From the NCBI RefSeq assembly GCF_030936135.1, contig NC_082603.1:34328329-34392328 (forward strand): a stretch of DNA of 64,000 nt, written 5' to 3'. Both the position numbers and the translations under genes were made by a program. How positions within the stretch are numbered: position 1 is the stretch's first letter; each line of letters starts with the position of its first letter. This document shows positions 63,473 to 64,000 of the stretch, one piece after another. The stretch is from Gavia stellata (lineage: Eukaryota; Chordata; Aves; Gaviiformes; Gaviidae). A model generated the notes under the pieces. The model saw nothing but the letters and a program-made list of their open reading frames with translations, had not been told where the DNA came from and searched no databases.

Positions 63473-64000
63473 GTACAGTACAGCTGAAGCTACCTAACGC
63501 AGGTAAAATCACTAGCTGCAAAGTGCCGGCCTCAGCTGCCGTCTTAACTAACATAGCACAACTTCCAGCTAACCTAACGAAGGAAGGCGGTGAAAAACAC
63601 AAGTGACTTCTTTGGTTCTGTCTCATAATCAGTATGTGGCCTCAAGGAAGCAGGAAAACCAAAGTAAAAAATCTAAGCTTCATAGTAATAAGCATCAGCA
63701 TCCTGAAATCTGGAAAAGGCCCCATCAGTGACAGTGGAGCACTTGGTCTCCGATTCCTTCACTGACCCCTGTGGGGTCCTTCTGCTCAGCTGCCACTTGA
63801 ATATTTTGTCACTGAAAATTGGCTCATGTTGTATGCCCTCCTTTTGCTATGCAAGGATGCTCTACTTGCTGATGTAACTGTTCCCTTTGCTACCCTCCCT
63901 TCCCTAAAGCCACCTTCTGAGTTGAAGAAAGAGCTGAGGTGACTTTGCTTTGGTTACCTCTGCTGGGGTTGTCCCATGTGCTTGGCACTCTACCTGCCTC
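63473..64000 (+). other. DNAJC6: Start of DNAJC6 intron 2
   Basis: Follows the donor GTACAG. No exon or repeat recognised before the window ends. Confidence 0.8.

Overview
This is a 64 kb window of vertebrate, almost certainly avian, nuclear DNA. The evidence is spliced genes with GT-AG introns, CpG-island promoters, four chicken-repeat-1 (CR1) LINE 3' ends, and small introns. The gene order fits the conserved vertebrate block JAK1(-) / mir-101-1(-) / AK4(+) / DNAJC6(+). The species cannot be named from the sequence alone.

Layout. (1) Positions 1-900 are a CpG island with a strong minus-strand splice donor at 437/436. By synteny this is probably the proximal JAK1 promoter and 5' non-coding exon; no JAK1 coding exon is in the window. 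(2) Positions 1-12.3 kb have no recognisable protein gene. (3) A complete mir-101-1 hairpin lies on the minus strand at 12464-12538, just before a minus-strand AATAAA. (4) Upstream of it are two probable minus-strand non-coding exons (15071-15023 and about 15900-15265) leading out of a second CpG island at 15.5-16.1 kb. This island is the likely pri-miR-101-1 promoter and possibly the distal JAK1 promoter. A GGGATGGGAA tandem array sits inside its first exon. (5) Positions 16.39-18.62 kb are a 15-bp minisatellite of about 2.2 kb that is open in all six frames. (6) AK4 runs on the plus strand from a CpG-island promoter with a ZNF143-type site. Its five coding exons (19121-31760) encode a complete 223-residue adenylate kinase 4, followed by a long 3' UTR ending near 34.31 kb. 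Intron 1 begins with 600 bp of purine-rich GAT/GAG repeat. (7) Positions 34.3-48.4 kb are intergenic with one CR1. (8) DNAJC6 (auxilin) starts at 48772. The first two coding exons of the long N-terminal isoform are present, separated by a 14.3 kb intron; the rest of the gene lies beyond the right edge.

How the parts relate. AK4 is a mitochondrial-matrix nucleoside phosphate kinase family member and DNAJC6 is the clathrin-uncoating co-chaperone of neurons. They are neighbours by ancient synteny, not an operon. The most suggestive local link is a perfect 8-mer miR-101-3p seed match in the AK4 3' UTR (32789-32796), about 20 kb from the miR-101 hairpin. The most unusual structure is the set of G-rich and Z-prone tandem arrays packed between the miR-101 promoter and AK4 intron 1 (15.3-20.0 kb). 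These arrays generate open frames up to 1,157 codons that should not be read as genes.
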